A stretch of 64,000 nt of DNA from Sphingobacteriia bacterium RIFOXYC2_FULL_35_18 (lineage in GTDB: Bacteria; Bacteroidota; Bacteroidia; Chitinophagales; Chitinophagaceae), in contig MIAG01000009.1 of assembly GCA_001829005.1 (NCBI GenBank), positions 279,560-343,559 on the forward strand, in the 5' to 3' direction. The notes below the pieces were generated by a model. The model was not told where the DNA came from, did no database searches, and saw only the letters and a list, made by a program, of their open reading frames with translations. A program made the position numbers and the translations under genes. This document shows positions 38,164 through 48,145 of this stretch, in pieces (position 1 is the first letter of the stretch; the number at the start of each line of letters is the position of its first letter).

Positions 38164-40185
38164 ATGAAAACAAAATCTTCCCTGCTCGTACTGTTCCTGC
38201 TCATTGCAGGTAGTATTATTGCCCAGGATTTCAAAACCCGCTCTCTGGAAGCAATGGGATATAGAAATGAATCCATAATGGGAATTAATGGTGCCATCTC
38301 TTACTTCCTTAAAGTACAACCTAGGGATGATGTGGATCGTACGAATTTGATTCTTCAGGTAAAGCCATCTCAGGTTCTTAGAGAAGACATGTCTACTATA
38401 ACTGTTTCGTTAAAAGACGAACCTGTTTATACTACTCGTTTAGTGGCAGATGCTATTGACTCTGTAATGACTATTGTAATTCCTTTGAATAAAAGATATG
38501 TTCAGGAAGACGGTCGTTTTATTAAAATGAGAATTGATGCTAAAATGGCTATGTCTGATGAGTATTGTAAAGACGTAGACAATCCAGCTATTTGGGTTAC
38601 CGTAAGAAACTCTTCTTATTTAGAAGTAGTGAAGCAAGATCGTACAACTTATTATCATAGCTTAAAAGAAACCATTTCTGAATTCAATTCGGTTTCTACC
38701 CCAGTAAATGCAGACTTAGATGATCTTACCAGTGGTGCCATCGTATTTGCATTATTAAAACAAAAAGGCGGCTTAGAAGAAATTGAAACCTCCAACTATA
38801 GAAATACCGATTCTTCTGTTGGTACTACTGTTTTAACCGGCTTATATAGCAAGCTTCCTCCGTATATTCAAGCGCAGTTACCTGAATTCAAAAACGGTCA
38901 AGGACTAATTAAAAATGTGATACTCGATAATGGGGATTATATTTTTGTAATCACGGGTAAAGACCAGGAAGGATATCGAAAAGCCATTTATACACTTACT
39001 AACTATAAAATCATCAATGGTAGTTTTACTTATACCATGATTGTTGATGCGGGCCCTCCTTCTTATTTTGATAAGAACCAGTTGCCTGTGGTGTTCTCTT
39101 TAGAAGAATTAGGTGGTACACCAAAACTAATGGAAGGTATTGGAGCGCTTAAAACCAACTACGCTTTCTCTTTGGCTGATTATAACGCCATTCCTAAAAA
39201 ATTGACTTTTCACTTAGAAGCAATGTTGTCTTTATTAAAAGAAGGTGACCGTGGTTTCTTGAACGTTTACTTAAATGACAACTTGGTATTTAGTACCGAC
39301 TTGCACGATAAAACCAGCTTTAATGGTGATATTGAATTAAAGCCTTACTTACTTACTAAAAACAACTCATTGGTTGTTGAAATGCGCTTCCACGGTGCAG
39401 GTGGTATTTGTAAGGAAGGTTTCTCTAACTTCTTTGGATTCATTGATACCAAAACTTCTAACCTTGTGTTCTCTGGTGAAAAAGTGAATGAGTTCTATAA
39501 CTTCTTTAACTATCCTGGTGAATTTAGAAAGAAGGCTTTGCGTTGTATTATTACCCCAACACTGATGCCTTACTTGGCGCCTTCTTTGGGTGAATTGATT
39601 TATCAATTAAATACAGCAACCTTAGCTGCTAACTATTTATTCATTCCTGAATTGGTGTCTTCTGATAAGGCCAACTTAAATGATATGGCTAATATGAATG
39701 CGATTGCGCTCTTACACAGAAACGATCCATTGATTAAGAATTTCGAGAAAAACTTACCTGTTCAGTTTAATAGAGATTTCCAGTTGTATAAAGATATTAG
39801 TGGAGAAACATCCTATTCCATTAATGACTTTTCTAACTCGGGTATTGCCCAAATATTCCGACAGGGTAGTTCTACATTCCTATTAGTTAGTGCTTTGGGA
39901 GATTCTAGTATTAGTGATGCATTTGAAGGAGTTATTAAGAGTTTTGGTTCCCAATATTCGGCTATTGAAAGTAACGTATGTATTGCCAATAGTAAGGGTA
40001 AGAGTAATTTCTTCTTCAAGCTTCCTGATAATGCAGGGTTGGTTACCTATAGAGGAGATAAAAATAATATGGCGATGCTTTGGAATAAATACAAATACTT
40101 TATGTTGGGTGGTTTGGCCATCTTACTAGTACTTGGATTCTTCTTCATTAGAAAGCGTGTTAAAAAATCTCAAGAGATTGTTTAA
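38164..40185 (+). CDS. BcsB-like periplasmic protein of a polysaccharide synthase
   Basis: 673 residues. Signal peptide (MKTKSSLLVLFLLIAGSIIA, cut before QDF), long beta-rich periplasmic region with carbohydrate-binding-like repeats, and a C-terminal membrane anchor (about 640-662) followed by a basic tail. The layout and blocks such as AMLSLLKEGDRGFLNVYLND match cellulose synthase subunit B (PF03170), which guides the nascent chain out of the membrane. Shorter than E. coli BcsB (about 780). Its partner glycosyltransferase is the next gene. The polymer is not known to be cellulose. Confidence 0.78.
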   Translation: MKTKSSLLVLFLLIAGSIIAQDFKTRSLEAMGYRNESIMGINGAISYFLKVQPRDDVDRTNLILQVKPSQVLREDMSTITVSLKDEPVYTTRLVADAIDSVMTIVIPLNKRYVQEDGRFIKMRIDAKMAMSDEYCKDVDNPAIWVTVRNSSYLEVVKQDRTTYYHSLKETISEFNSVSTPVNADLDDLTSGAIVFALLKQKGGLEEIETSNYRNTDSSVGTTVLTGLYSKLPPYIQAQLPEFKNGQGLIKNVILDNGDYIFVITGKDQEGYRKAIYTLTNYKIINGSFTYTMIVDAGPPSYFDKNQLPVVFSLEELGGTPKLMEGIGALKTNYAFSLADYNAIPKKLTFHLEAMLSLLKEGDRGFLNVYLNDNLVFSTDLHDKTSFNGDIELKPYLLTKNNSLVVEMRFHGAGGICKEGFSNFFGFIDTKTSNLVFSGEKVNEFYNFFNYPGEFRKKALRCIITPTLMPYLAPSLGELIYQLNTATLAANYLFIPELVSSDKANLNDMANMNAIALLHRNDPLIKNFEKNLPVQFNRDFQLYKDISGETSYSINDFSNSGIAQIFRQGSSTFLLVSALGDSSISDAFEGVIKSFGSQYSAIESNVCIANSKGKSNFFFKLPDNAGLVTYRGDKNNMAMLWNKYKYFMLGGLAILLVLGFFFIRKRVKKSQEIV

Positions 40186-40212
40186 TTGGTTCCTTAAAAA
40201 TCCGTAGCGTCT

Positions 40213-42081
40213 ATGCCTGTTTGTGCCTTGAATAATATGATTAGTGTGGGCTTGTTTACCACGGCCAAACTGGAAGAAATTGACGTGATTGCCGATGAGT
40301 TTGAATATGCGCAAATTAAGGCTGCGCTTAACTTTGGGTACTTAACCCGAAAATTATATGTATCGTTTTTAGAGCGTTCAGGGTTCCCGTTGGTAGACGT
40401 GCGTAACGAAGTTTTAGATGAAAGCTTTGTAGAGCAATGTGACCTACTGCACCTGAACGCTTTTTTATATTTACCCATTCGAAATGATGGCAAGGGTAAT
40501 TTACTGGTGGCTGCTGCCGATCCAATGGATGAGCGATTACAAGGTATTCTTGAAATAAAATTTAATACCAAAATTAAATTAGTTGCTGCTTCCGATTTGG
40601 ACATCACTTGGATGGTGCACAAATTGAGAGGGGAGTACTATGTAAAAGAGTCGGTATTTAGTTTGATGCGTAAGGATCCCGAAAGTTCTGGGCTAACTAC
40701 TTTTACAGATGCGCAGCTATTGTTTATATTTATTGCCATTGGATTTGCGCTACTGTTGCTAACCGTCAACTTTGTTAATAGCTTTATTTTCTTTAACCTC
40801 TTTTTTAGTTTCGTCTTTCTTTTCTCTATCGTATTTAAATTGTACATCGCTTTAAAAGGCTCTAAATATGAGCTGGTTGAGGTAGTAACCAAGGAGGAAG
40901 TAAAAGCCGTAAAGAATGATACCCTTCCAGTGTATACCATTCTACTTCCTGTGTATAAAGAAGACAAACTGATTCGTAAATTAATTTGGAACCTGCGAAG
41001 CTTAGATTATCCCCGTGGTAAACTAGACGTTAAACTATTGATTGAAGAGGACGATGATAAAACTTTGAATGCGGTACGAAACCTAGATTTCCCTGCCAAC
41101 TTTGAAACGATTGTGGTTCCCTTTCATATGCCTAAGACCAAGCCTAAAGCTTGTAACTACGGGCTTTTCTTTTGTAAAGGAATTTATTTAACCATCTACG
41201 ACGCAGAAGATGTACCCGATTCTGACCAATTAAAAAAAGTAGTAAGTCTGTTTAGAAAATTACCTAAAGACTATGTGGTACTGCAAGGTGCCTTGAACTA
41301 TTTTAATAAGAATGAAAATCTGCTTACTAGAATGTTCACTTTAGAATATTCTTATTGGTTCGATTATATGTTACCTGGTTTGCAGTCACTTGACGTTCCT
41401 ATTCCTTTAGGAGGAACATCCAATCATTTTAAATTAGACAAGTTAAAAGAATTAGGAGGCTGGGATCCTTTTAATGTAACGGAAGATGCCGATTTAGGTG
41501 TACGTGTATTCGAGAAAAGGTATAAAGTAGGAGTAGTGAATAGTACTACTTTAGAAGAAGCCAATAACGAACCATTTAATTGGATTAGACAGCGTTCTCG
41601 CTGGATTAAAGGGTATATGCAAACCTTATTGGTGCATATGCGCAATCCAATTAGATTAGTGAATAAAATTGGTTGGAGGGGTTTCTTCGGATTCAACTTC
41701 TTCGTAGGATTTACCCCAATTACTTTTTTACTTTATCCTGTATTGCTTGGTTTCTATATTATATACATCATCTTCGATTTGCAAACCGTGCGTATATTAT
41801 TTCCAGACTGGGTATTGTATATATCTATTTTCAACTTCGTGGCTGGAAATACTTTGATGATTTATGTAAATATGTTGGCAGTATTTAAGCGTAGGTTTTA
41901 TGAGTTGATTTTATTTGCACTAGTGAATCCTTTTTATTGGTTGATGCACTCAATTGCGGCGTATAAAGGATTATGGCAATTAATTTATAAACCTTTTTAT
42001 TGGGAAAAAACCAATCATGGATTAACTAAAATGTCGCATTCATCATCTGCTGCCGCTGCAGCAAATGCAAATGAAGTATAA
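40213..42081 (+). CDS. Processive family-2 glycosyltransferase with N-terminal MshEN-like domain (NfrB-like)
   Basis: 622 residues. Residues about 35-145 resemble the T2SSE_N/MshEN domain (SGFPLVDV, then LLVAAADPMDERL), which binds cyclic di-GMP in some proteins; the first RLG-type motif is not clear. Two membrane helices (about 165-215) precede a GT2 domain with the LLPVYKED block, DxD-like YDAEDVPD (about 329-336), TEDADLG (about 423) and QRSRW (about 459, the QxxRW of processive synthases). Further helices follow at about 490-600. Architecture is that of NfrB. Translation is coupled to the next gene (TAATG). Makes an unidentified polymer, possibly under c-di-GMP control. Confidence 0.85.
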   Translation: MPVCALNNMISVGLFTTAKLEEIDVIADEFEYAQIKAALNFGYLTRKLYVSFLERSGFPLVDVRNEVLDESFVEQCDLLHLNAFLYLPIRNDGKGNLLVAAADPMDERLQGILEIKFNTKIKLVAASDLDITWMVHKLRGEYYVKESVFSLMRKDPESSGLTTFTDAQLLFIFIAIGFALLLLTVNFVNSFIFFNLFFSFVFLFSIVFKLYIALKGSKYELVEVVTKEEVKAVKNDTLPVYTILLPVYKEDKLIRKLIWNLRSLDYPRGKLDVKLLIEEDDDKTLNAVRNLDFPANFETIVVPFHMPKTKPKACNYGLFFCKGIYLTIYDAEDVPDSDQLKKVVSLFRKLPKDYVVLQGALNYFNKNENLLTRMFTLEYSYWFDYMLPGLQSLDVPIPLGGTSNHFKLDKLKELGGWDPFNVTEDADLGVRVFEKRYKVGVVNSTTLEEANNEPFNWIRQRSRWIKGYMQTLLVHMRNPIRLVNKIGWRGFFGFNFFVGFTPITFLLYPVLLGFYIIYIIFDLQTVRILFPDWVLYISIFNFVAGNTLMIYVNMLAVFKRRFYELILFALVNPFYWLMHSIAAYKGLWQLIYKPFYWEKTNHGLTKMSHSSSAAAAANANEV

Positions 42082-43649
42082 TGAAGTTTAGGAGTCAACA
42101 ATTAAGAGTAGTGTCTTTGCTATTGGTAATTTATTACCTCATTTTAGCATGGATGTTTAATAGAACTGGATACGAACATCCTGAACGTCTTTTCTATGCC
42201 GAAAAATTAAAATTGTTGTTTGAGTACAGTGAAAATACCTTGTTAACCTTAGGTACTACTTTTCCTACCACTTCTTTTTTAATCAATGTCATTTTTGCGC
42301 CATTTGGATATTTGTTTGCACCAGTTGCTTCTTCCATTGTTTTAATGTCTTTCTTGTTTTTCTTTATGGCAAAAGACATCAATGGTTCTGGTCTTCCTGC
42401 AAGAACGATGATTATTTCATTGATGGCGTTGTTTTTGCTTCACCCACAATTTATTTTTGCAGCAACAAGTGGTAGAAATATTGCAGCTATTATGCTGTTT
42501 ACTTACTTACTTTTCAGAAGTTTATTTTTCTATTATAAAAACCAAACAACTTATTATTTATCCTTGGCCAGTTTGTATTTGGGGGCCTTAATATTTTCTG
42601 AGATTAAATTTCTCTGGTTAATATTAGGCTTCTTACCATTTGTTGTATTGGTTTCTATTGAGGGGATCAAAACCGCTAAGGGTGAACCGGTAGTTTTCCA
42701 ATACTACCAGGCTTTAAACAATCGATCGCTTAGAAGAAAATTGGTAAATAGAACGGTGTCTTTATATTTTATACTTTATCTACTTCCATTAGCTGCGGTG
42801 TTTTTATTTAGGGTATTGAATCAATCGCACGCAGGTGATCCTACTTATTTTTTGAGTAGTCAGTATTCGAACTGGAGGGTAACTGGGGTGTCTACTATTA
42901 CGAATATTTTAGAAAGAGGATCTGGAGATAACTTGAGTAAGCAGACCCAAATTATTTTTCCTCTGTTCACTATTTTTCTGGCGCCCATTTTTATTTCTGC
43001 AATGATATTGTTTAAGGGAAAGCTATATGAACTCTTGACTATTTTTACGCCCTTAATTTTCACTTCTATTGTTTTGATTGATATACAGTTTTATTTAACC
43101 ACTGAATATTTTGTCATTATTCCTGTACTCTCTTTTGTTGCGCTCAATTTTGCATCTGGTGTAAAGCTGAATCGCTTTATGTCTTCTGTAATTATTTTAG
43201 CGGGAACAGGTTTATCGCTACTAGGTGGACTTTATTATTTTAAAGAAACTTCCGACTTTGACGAGCAGCGATTTGTAAAAATGATTACCGATACCCCTAG
43301 TTGGATTGCTAAGAAAAAGGATTCTGAAGAAAAAATATTAGCAGATTATATTGCTTCTGTAAAATCGGCTGAAAGGCCCGTATTAATTGATGATGCCGCA
43401 GCTTACGGTGTAGTGGCACATTTGCCCAATTTAGAAGGATTGGTCATGCCTTTACAAAAGAACTTTATTACTGTTATTGAGAATCCAGCTCTTTCGGTAG
43501 AATATATTCTCATTGCAAAAAGGCATAACCTCAAACACAATTTTACGGCAATGAATGCCTATAATATGTTGGTGATGAGAGATCGGTTGAACCTACGGTC
43601 CAACCGAGTCTTTGAAACAGAAAACTGGATTGTGTATTCTATTCGTTAG
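42081..43649 (+). CDS. Large polytopic membrane protein of the exopolysaccharide locus
   Basis: 522 residues with roughly ten hydrophobic helices over residues 10-395 and a soluble C-terminal domain (about 400-522). The charged first loop (RTGYEHPERLFYAEKL) and the overall shape recall GT-C fold membrane glycosyltransferases, but no catalytic signature could be assigned. It begins on the last base of the glycosyltransferase stop codon, so it is surely made together with it. Possible roles: polymer export, modification or ligation. Confidence 0.7.
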   Translation: MKFRSQQLRVVSLLLVIYYLILAWMFNRTGYEHPERLFYAEKLKLLFEYSENTLLTLGTTFPTTSFLINVIFAPFGYLFAPVASSIVLMSFLFFFMAKDINGSGLPARTMIISLMALFLLHPQFIFAATSGRNIAAIMLFTYLLFRSLFFYYKNQTTYYLSLASLYLGALIFSEIKFLWLILGFLPFVVLVSIEGIKTAKGEPVVFQYYQALNNRSLRRKLVNRTVSLYFILYLLPLAAVFLFRVLNQSHAGDPTYFLSSQYSNWRVTGVSTITNILERGSGDNLSKQTQIIFPLFTIFLAPIFISAMILFKGKLYELLTIFTPLIFTSIVLIDIQFYLTTEYFVIIPVLSFVALNFASGVKLNRFMSSVIILAGTGLSLLGGLYYFKETSDFDEQRFVKMITDTPSWIAKKKDSEEKILADYIASVKSAERPVLIDDAAAYGVVAHLPNLEGLVMPLQKNFITVIENPALSVEYILIAKRHNLKHNFTAMNAYNMLVMRDRLNLRSNRVFETENWIVYSIR

Positions 43650-46021
43650 TTGCGAATAGGTCTTCCGCTTTTTAATACGCTCTGTATTCTTTCTAATGAT
43701 TTCTTTTCTCCGCATAAACTTAAGAATGCCTCTCTTTCTAAATCTAAGAGGTATTGCTCGCTTACCATTGTTTGTTCACTCAAATCTCCACCACACATCA
43801 CATAAGCCAGCTTACGAGCTACTAATGCATCGTGGTCGGTAGCATAGCCACCTCTCCACATTCCATTAATACCTGCCAACATTGCACCCAATCCTGATTT
43901 ACCCAATACTTTGATATCGGTTCTTTGCACTGGTGTATTATAGCCTGCTTCGTGTAATTCTAAAACAGATTTTTTTGCTTCTGCAATTCTTCTTCCAATA
44001 TTCATCACCACTTCATCGGTTCCTGGTCTTAGAATGCCCATTTCAAAAGCTTCCTGTGCAGACGTAGCTACTTTAGCGGTAGCAATTGCAAAAAATCTTT
44101 TCTTGAGTGTATTGGTTTCTGGTTCGTCTTCGTGTAATTCATCAGAAGCACGGAGTGCAAATTCTTTGGTTCCACCACCTCCTGGTATTAAACCTACTCC
44201 TAACTCTACCAATCCTATATAGGTTTCTGCTGCCGCACAAACCTTGTCTGCATGTAAATTCATTTCGCATCCCCCACCTAATGTTAAACCATGCGGTGCT
44301 GTTACTACAGGCACACTAGAATAACGTAAGCGCATCATGCTGTTTTGGAACATACGAATGGCCATATCTAACTCATCGTATTCCTGTTCTATTGCCAACA
44401 TGAAAATCATACCTACATTGGCACCTGCACTAAAGTTGGGTCCTTCGTTGGCGATTACCAATCCTTTAAAACTTTCTTCTGCTTTGCTAATGGCTTTGTT
44501 TACTCCTTCTAGCACTTCGCCACCCATGCTGTTCATTTTGGTGCTCCACTCTAATCCGGCAACGCCATCTCCAATATCATACATTCTGCAAGCACTGTTC
44601 TTCCATACTAGGTTATCGCTGTGGTTCTTTAAGATTAAGAAAGATTCACCGCCTGGTATAGCTTTATACATTTTAGTAGCTACATCATAATACATGCGCT
44701 TACCGTTCTCTACTTTGTAAAAATGGCTTGCGCCGCTAGCCAACATTTCATTAACCCAAGGAGCAACGCTGTAACCCCCTGCCTGCATAGCTTCTACTGT
44801 TTTGGCAACACCTACTGTATCCCATGATTCAAAAGCCCCAATTTCCCATCCAAATCCAGCCATCATGGCATCGTCTACACGGTATACTTCGTCACTTATT
44901 TCTGGAATTCTAAATGAGATATAAGAAAACAAGGAGTAATGAAATGCTCTGTAAAATTCACCTGCTTTATCAGGTGCAGCACTCAACATTTTTATTCTTT
45001 GCTTTAAATCTTCTACTGGCTTGGCAGCTTCTAAACTAGCAAATTTGGGCTTTACTCTGGCACCATATTCCATAGTGGCCAAATTCAAGGTTAATATTTC
45101 TTTACCTGTTGCAGATTTTATTTTTTTGAAAAACCCTTGACCTGTTTTATCTCCCAACCAATTGTTGGTTGTGATGGTATCTAACCAAGCGGGAATAGTA
45201 AATATGGCTTTGGCCTCATCATTGGGGCAATTGTCTGCAACCCCTTTTGCAACTTTTACTAATGTGTCTATTCCCACTACATCAGCTGTTCTAAATGTTG
45301 CCGATTTTGGACGACCAATAATGGGTCCGGTAAGCGCATCAATTTCATCTACACTTAATTGTTGCTTATCCATAATATGGAATATGCTCATAATGCTGAA
45401 CACCCCAATTCTATTGGCTATAAAGGCAGGTGTGTCTTTACAAAGCACGGTGGTTTTACCTAAGTGAACATCTCCATAATGCATTAAGAAATCCACTACT
45501 TCGGGGTCGGTAAATGGTGTAGGAATAATTTCTAATAAACGCAAATAGCGGGGCGGATTAAAAAAATGTGTGCCGCAGAAATGTTTTTTAAAATCTTCAC
45601 TTCTTCCTTCGGCCATCATATGAATAGGAATGCCAGATGTGTTTGAAGTAATTAAGGTTCCTGGCTTTCTATGTTTTTCTACTTTTTCATAAATCAATTG
45701 CTTGATGTCTAAACGCTCTACTACTACTTCAATAATCCAATCGCAACCAGCAATATCTTTCATATTGTCGTCGAAGTTGCCTGTCTTAATTCTATTGACT
45801 ACCGATTTTGTAAAAACAGGAGAGGGATTACTTTTTATTGCAGCTGTTAGTGCATCGTTCACTAGTTTGTTGCGTTCAGCTGGTTTGGTACTTTCTGCTG
45901 CTGCAGCAGGAACCATATCTAATAATAACACAGGCAATCCAATGCCTGCAAAATGACAAGCAATTCTAGAACCCATTACACCGCTTCCTAATACCGCAAC
46001 TTTTTTAATTGAACGTTTCAT
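43646..46021 (-). CDS. Fused 3-hydroxyacyl-CoA dehydrogenase / enoyl-CoA hydratase
   Basis: 791 residues. N-terminal NAD-binding AVLGSGVMGSRIA, then SNTSGIPI, GTHFFNPPRYLRLLEII and KDTPAFIANRIGVF identify the 3-hydroxyacyl-CoA dehydrogenase part (about 5-430). The C-terminal part (about 480-700) is a crotonase fold with FSAGANVGMI and GLTLGGGCEMNLHAD. The order dehydrogenase then hydratase is that of FadN-type proteins, opposite to FadB/FadJ. Fatty acid beta-oxidation. Start set at ATG 46021; the longer TTG reading is less likely. No thiolase or acyl-CoA dehydrogenase gene is adjacent, which is unusual for this protein. Confidence 0.93.
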   Translation of the reverse strand: MKRSIKKVAVLGSGVMGSRIACHFAGIGLPVLLLDMVPAAAAESTKPAERNKLVNDALTAAIKSNPSPVFTKSVVNRIKTGNFDDNMKDIAGCDWIIEVVVERLDIKQLIYEKVEKHRKPGTLITSNTSGIPIHMMAEGRSEDFKKHFCGTHFFNPPRYLRLLEIIPTPFTDPEVVDFLMHYGDVHLGKTTVLCKDTPAFIANRIGVFSIMSIFHIMDKQQLSVDEIDALTGPIIGRPKSATFRTADVVGIDTLVKVAKGVADNCPNDEAKAIFTIPAWLDTITTNNWLGDKTGQGFFKKIKSATGKEILTLNLATMEYGARVKPKFASLEAAKPVEDLKQRIKMLSAAPDKAGEFYRAFHYSLFSYISFRIPEISDEVYRVDDAMMAGFGWEIGAFESWDTVGVAKTVEAMQAGGYSVAPWVNEMLASGASHFYKVENGKRMYYDVATKMYKAIPGGESFLILKNHSDNLVWKNSACRMYDIGDGVAGLEWSTKMNSMGGEVLEGVNKAISKAEESFKGLVIANEGPNFSAGANVGMIFMLAIEQEYDELDMAIRMFQNSMMRLRYSSVPVVTAPHGLTLGGGCEMNLHADKVCAAAETYIGLVELGVGLIPGGGGTKEFALRASDELHEDEPETNTLKKRFFAIATAKVATSAQEAFEMGILRPGTDEVVMNIGRRIAEAKKSVLELHEAGYNTPVQRTDIKVLGKSGLGAMLAGINGMWRGGYATDHDALVARKLAYVMCGGDLSEQTMVSEQYLLDLEREAFLSLCGEKKSLERIQSVLKSGRPIRN

Positions 46022-46064
46022 TATTGTATTATTTATGGTCAAGTATCTGCCAAGCTTGGCTCAG

Positions 46065-46072
46065 CAAAATTA
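46065..46072 (-). promoter_or_regulatory. Candidate -7 box for the beta-oxidation gene
   Basis: Minus-strand TAATTTTG matches TAnnTTTG, 43 bases before the ATG at 46021. No clear -33. Confidence 0.4.
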
Positions 46073-46505
46073 GTTAGTTATGCAACTATTTTCCGAAGAT
46101 AAGGTAATTTTTTTCCGGGGGCTCGGTTCGGGGCAAAAAAAATATCAAATCTTTCGAGGGGAAAAATTTGATATTAAATGCTTTGGTTTTTCGAGGGATC
46201 TTACTCCTCTGATACGGCAGCACCCTTGTAAGCAAAATACAAGCAAACAAGGTAAACTGCTAATAACACATATACTAGCATATTCGGGGGGATTTTAGTT
46301 ATACTAATTTAAGTAGAAAATTAATGCAGATTTAATATTTAATGTTAACATTTGTGGATATTGTCTATTTGACGGTATTATGACAAACTTTGCAGGTAAT
46401 TTTTGATAAAACAATTCTACAAGAATTTTACATACCTTTTTTTGACCGCTGTTTTTACCTAATTGCCACTTAAAATTTAAGGGCGTTCATTAGGGTGGTT
46501 AAACG

Positions 46506-46513
46506 TATTTTTG
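46506..46513 (+). promoter_or_regulatory. Candidate -7 box for gatC
   Basis: TATTTTTG matches TAnnTTTG and ends 4 bases before the gatC ATG at 46518, which would make the message nearly leaderless. Weak -33. Confidence 0.45.
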
Positions 46514-46517
46514 GTTT

Positions 46518-46808
46518 ATGGAGATTAGTGTTAAAACCATACAGCATCTGGCGCATTTGAGCAGGCTTCAAATAAATGAAACACAAGCTGCACAATATCA
46601 AACCGATATGCAAAAAATGGTTTCTTTTATTGAGCAATTGCAAGAAGTGAATACCGATGGGGTAGAACCACTGTTGATGCTTTCTGATGCAAGCACTGCT
46701 TTAAGAGCAGATCAATTGAATGAAAGTCTTTCTGCTGCCGATGCTTTGAAAAACGCTCCATCTCACGACCATCAATACTTTAAAGTACCCACGGTTATTA
46801 AAAAATAA
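46518..46808 (+). CDS. gatC: Asp/Glu-tRNA amidotransferase subunit C
   Basis: 96 residues: [12 protein letters not shown] at the start, [13 protein letters not shown] helix seen as [20 protein letters not shown], and the LRAD and FKVPTVIK end block, all GatC features. The subunit stabilises GatAB, which amidates misacylated Glu-tRNA-Gln or Asp-tRNA-Asn. gatA and gatB are not in the window; split gat genes are common. The ABC ATPase gene follows by 7 bases. Confidence 0.93.
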   Translation: MEISVKTIQHLAHLSRLQINETQAAQYQTDMQKMVSFIEQLQEVNTDGVEPLLMLSDASTALRADQLNESLSAADALKNAPSHDHQYFKVPTVIKK

Positions 46809-46815
46809 ACTGATT

Positions 46816-47508
46816 ATGTCTACAGAATCCATCATACATCTTGAAGGAATTGAAAAAAGCTATTTCATGGGCAACCAGGCAATTCCTGTATTAAAAGGAA
46901 TTAACCTCGATATTTTTAAGAATGAATATGTAGCATTAATGGGACCCTCTGGTAGTGGTAAAAGTACCCTGATGAATATATTGGGCTGCTTAGATTCTCC
47001 TACTGGTGGAAAGTATATTTTAAATGGGAAAGACGTAAGTAAAATGCTAGACGATGATTTAGCAGAAGTGCGCAATACAGAAATTGGTTTTGTGTTTCAA
47101 CAATTTAATTTATTGCCTCGTTTAAGTGCTGCGGAAAATGTGGCACTTCCTTTAATTTATGCAGGGGTTTCAAAAAAAGAAAGGTTAGATCGTGCCCTAG
47201 AGGCTTTAGATAAAGTGGGCTTGGCCGATCGTTCTCACCATAAATCGAACGAGTTGAGTGGTGGTCAAATTCAAAGAGTAGCCATTGCCCGAGCTTTGGT
47301 GAATAATCCCTCCATATTATTGGCGGATGAACCTACCGGTAACTTAGATTCCAAAACTTCCGTTGAAGTAATGCAGATTTTTGGGAAACTGCAAGCGGCT
47401 GGAAATACCGTTGTTTTAGTTACCCATGAAGAAGATATTGCTGCTTATGCACATCGTGTGGTAAGATTAAGAGACGGTTTGGTGGAAAGCGATACTACAA
47501 AACCTTAA
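46816..47508 (+). CDS. ABC transporter ATP-binding protein (MacB/LolD type)
   Basis: 230 residues. Walker [10 protein letters not shown] near residue 41, signature [10 protein letters not shown] near 145 and Walker [12 protein letters not shown] near 165 are complete. N-terminal [14 protein letters not shown] matches MacB-type ATPases that work with FtsX-like permeases in lipoprotein or drug efflux. No permease is adjacent, so its partner is elsewhere. It lies 7 bases after gatC and probably shares its transcript. Confidence 0.92.
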   Translation: MSTESIIHLEGIEKSYFMGNQAIPVLKGINLDIFKNEYVALMGPSGSGKSTLMNILGCLDSPTGGKYILNGKDVSKMLDDDLAEVRNTEIGFVFQQFNLLPRLSAAENVALPLIYAGVSKKERLDRALEALDKVGLADRSHHKSNELSGGQIQRVAIARALVNNPSILLADEPTGNLDSKTSVEVMQIFGKLQAAGNTVVLVTHEEDIAAYAHRVVRLRDGLVESDTTKP

Positions 47509-47559
47509 TTTGCCGAACATTTGAGCAACTCTGTTGTAATCAATGCTCACTTAGATACT

Positions 47560-48120
47560 ATGGCTATTAAGATTTATACAAAAACAGGCGATTTAGGCAA
47601 AACTTCATTAATTGGTGGAACAAAAGTTCCTAAAAGTCATATCAGGATTGATACGTATGGCACTGTTGATGAATTAAACTCATGGATTGGTGTTGTAAGC
47701 GATTATACTCCCGATGAACATATTAAAGCTGTGCTAAAAGAAATACAAGATCGTTTATTTACGGTTGGATCTTCTTTGGCTTGTGATCCTGAAAAGGAAC
47801 CCTTGATGAAAATTCCCGATTTAAAAGAATCGGATATCGAATTTTTAGAGAAGGAAATGGATGCGATGAATGAGGAGTTGCCGGCTATGAAATTTTTTGT
47901 GTTACCGGGTGGTCACTTAGCTATTTCTCAAAGCCATGTAGCCAGATGTGTTTGCAGAAGGGCGGAGCGATGCTGCGTAAATATGCAAGAGCAAGATATT
48001 TTTGTAGACCCCCTTGTAATTAAATATTTGAACCGATTGAGCGATTATTTATTTGTGCTCTCTCGTTATTTAGGACACCAAATGGGTGTAGCTGAAATTC
48101 CTTGGAAGCCAAGAGTTTAA
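47560..48120 (+). CDS. Cob(I)alamin adenosyltransferase, PduO type
   Basis: 186 residues from ATG 47560. PduO-type blocks: IYTKTGDLGKTSLIGG, GTVDELNSWIG near 43 and the C-terminal HVARCVCRRAERCCVN with conserved Arg and Glu residues. Transfers the adenosyl group from ATP to reduced cobalamin. It likely belongs to the gatC-ATPase transcript. No cobalamin riboswitch is visible upstream. Converges on the second LolD-type gene. Confidence 0.93.
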   Translation: MAIKIYTKTGDLGKTSLIGGTKVPKSHIRIDTYGTVDELNSWIGVVSDYTPDEHIKAVLKEIQDRLFTVGSSLACDPEKEPLMKIPDLKESDIEFLEKEMDAMNEELPAMKFFVLPGGHLAISQSHVARCVCRRAERCCVNMQEQDIFVDPLVIKYLNRLSDYLFVLSRYLGHQMGVAEIPWKPRV

Positions 48121-48145
48121 TAGGTTTGTACCATTCTTTTTTACA

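Larger units (their letters stand above)
46022..46517. other. 496-base intergenic region between two divergent genes
   Basis: No convincing gene; a 72-codon frame at 46080-46298 has no recognisable features. Besides the two promoter boxes listed separately, it contains a perfect 9-base inverted repeat AATATCAAA (46141-46149) / TTTGATATT (46167-46175), and TTTCGAGGG twice (46152-46160, 46189-46197). The middle is rich in runs of A, T and G. The right half (46300-46500) is very AT-rich. Possibly a regulatory region for gatC and the beta-oxidation gene, or the site of a lost gene. Confidence 0.5.

Noticed and set aside
46080..46298. 72-codon open frame before gatC
   Set aside because: Composition and translation show no domain, signal or conserved pattern, and it contains the inverted repeat and repeated TTTCGAGGG; treated as non-coding.
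47100..47600. Cobalamin riboswitch for the adenosyltransferase gene
   Set aside because: No B12-box-like sequence is visible and the gene appears to be read through from gatC and the ATPase gene.
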